IMG/VR virus record: IMGVR_UViG_3300024520_004183
Coordinates: 1 to 38,268 of that record
Length of the DNA: 38,268 bases
Source of the DNA: a virus
Strand: one strand, 5' to 3'
Notes under the pieces: generated by a model
Databases searched by the model: none
Told to the model about the DNA's origin: nothing
What the model saw: the letters and a program-made list of their open reading frames with translations, nothing else
Position numbers and translations under genes: made by a program
Part shown: positions 37,621-38,268 of the stretch, piece after piece
How the letters are laid out: the number at the start of each line of letters is the position of its first letter
Numbering within the stretch: the stretch's first letter is position 1

Positions 37621-37855
37621 TTTCTTCCTCCTTCGCTTCTTCGTAGGGGACCGCGATCTTGCGGTAGAACTCCTGCTTTGCACACTCAAGAACTCCCACA
37701 ATCTCATTGAGATGGGTATAATCTTTACCCATCCGAGTGAGATATTCGTGACATATAGAAGTGATGACGAAATTCAGATCGCCAGGCTTCTGCGGGTTCA
37801 AAAACGTGAGGCCGTGATAAAACTTACGGCGCTCTTTCTGTGTGATATAGGGCAT
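37604..37855 (-). CDS. DUF6899-like small phage protein
   Basis: In this 83-residue protein the pattern MPYITQKERRKF ... PGDLNFVITSICHEYLTRMG ... HLNEIVGVLECAKQEFYRKIAVPYEEAKEEENGPV is that of a widespread phage family I recall as DUF6899 (GDLNY-IT ... GVLE-AK-EFYRR). Helical, of unknown function. Strong ribosome-binding site AGGAGG seven bases before the ATG. Neighbour genes are typical early accessory genes. Confidence 0.8.
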   Translation of the reverse strand: MPYITQKERRKFYHGLTFLNPQKPGDLNFVITSICHEYLTRMGKDYTHLNEIVGVLECAKQEFYRKIAVPYEEAKEEENGPVK

Positions 37856-37864
37856 GCGTACCTC

Positions 37865-38221
37865 CTAGATCGACATTTGAAATATCAAAGGTATCTTGCG
37901 GAGCTTACAGAACTGTACCTCCTGCTTTGATCCCTTTGACCACTCCCAGCCAGGGAGGAAAACTGCACCGTCACACTTATCGAGCATGACTAGGCAGCGC
38001 TGCATCATCTCCTCATAGCCCAACAAAAGGCCTGAGTTGCGTTCAATGGAACCCCAATTAGAATGGGGTATGAATACGGTGTAGCCCAGTTCGAGGTACA
38101 ACTTGCCGATCTTCTGCGCGTTTTGAATATTTTGACGTACAGAAGGGGCATGAATCGTCTTCGTAAAAGGTCCACCAATATACAACAACTTCGTTACCGA
38201 AGGATGTGGAAACGGTTTCAT
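37865..38221 (-). CDS. DUF4406/nucleoside deoxyribosyltransferase-like protein
   Basis: This 118-residue protein has a Rossmann-like start LLYIGGPF, VRQNIQNAQKIGKLYLELGYTVFIPHSNWG, then GYEEMMQRCLVMLDKCDGAVFLPGWEWSKGSKQEVQFCKLRKIPLI. The G-P-x ... N-x-x-A ... P-H ... CD-x-x-x-L-x-x-W-x-x-S-x-G-x-x-x-E order is that of DUF4406 and related nucleoside 2-deoxyribosyltransferases (Glu of the E-x-x-x-A position present). May alter or salvage nucleotides. AGGAGAAG ribosome-binding site precedes the ATG. Confidence 0.8.
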   Translation of the reverse strand: MKPFPHPSVTKLLYIGGPFTKTIHAPSVRQNIQNAQKIGKLYLELGYTVFIPHSNWGSIERNSGLLLGYEEMMQRCLVMLDKCDGAVFLPGWEWSKGSKQEVQFCKLRKIPLIFQMSI

Positions 38222-38268
38222 AACGCTTCTCCTGTAAAGAACTACTCTCTTTCCGACCTCGATGTGTC

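Noticed and set aside
38222-38268. End of a further leftward gene at the right edge
   Set aside because: Only eight codons and a stop are visible in one phase, too little to support a gene.
1-38268. tRNA genes, integrase, attachment site, DNA polymerase
   Set aside because: I looked for cloverleaf-like sequence, tyrosine- or serine-recombinase motifs and polymerase motifs and found none that I could support.

Overview
The window is almost certainly a tailed-phage genome, or nearly all of one, with a podovirus-like (P22-type) virion module. It encodes a large terminase, portal, scaffold, HK97-fold-type coat, head-tail adaptor, two long ejection-type proteins and a lysis cassette. I see no integrase, DNA polymerase, primase, RNA polymerase, ribosomal gene or tRNA. 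The host cannot be named from this sequence. Promoters look sigma70-like, and Shine-Dalgarno use is mixed: strong in some leftward genes and absent at many virion-gene starts.

Layout. Positions 1-3738 are a leftward unit of small genes: an SSB-like protein with an acidic EDMPF tip, three small genes (two of them zinc-finger proteins) plus a membrane microprotein, a conserved 84-residue protein next to a Gly-Tyr hexamer-repeat frame, a secreted protein, and an Ala/Ser/Arg-repeat protein. A divergent control region (3738-3800) carries two inverted DnaA-box-like sites. Positions 3803-8008 run rightward for replication and recombination: RecA, a putative initiator with three internal iterons, a DnaB-like ATPase, an HTH protein, a DUF5664-like protein, an HNH nuclease, a zinc-finger protein and RusA.

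Positions 8079-15892 are a ten-gene sugar cluster in which every junction overlaps: split transketolase, DegT aminotransferase, CapD/WbpM-like dehydratase, WbpB-like oxidoreductase, WbpG/PseA-like amidotransferase, a free-standing CTP-synthase-like glutaminase, two glycosyltransferases and a methyltransferase. A WbpD-like acetyltransferase lies apart, between terminase and portal (19439-19852). Together they look like a phage-borne route to a diamino or acetamidino uronic sugar that could alter the host surface.

Positions 16571-17206 hold leftward membrane microproteins. Positions 17407-36880 are packaging, virion and lysis genes. Two virion promoters (before the portal and before the scaffold/coat genes) share an architecture in which a hairpin plus T-tract abuts the start codon. 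Eight gene junctions, seven of them in the virion block, have the form TAA-T-ATG without a ribosome-binding site. Positions 36927-38221 return to leftward early-type genes, which would join the left-end unit if the genome is circular or circularly permuted.
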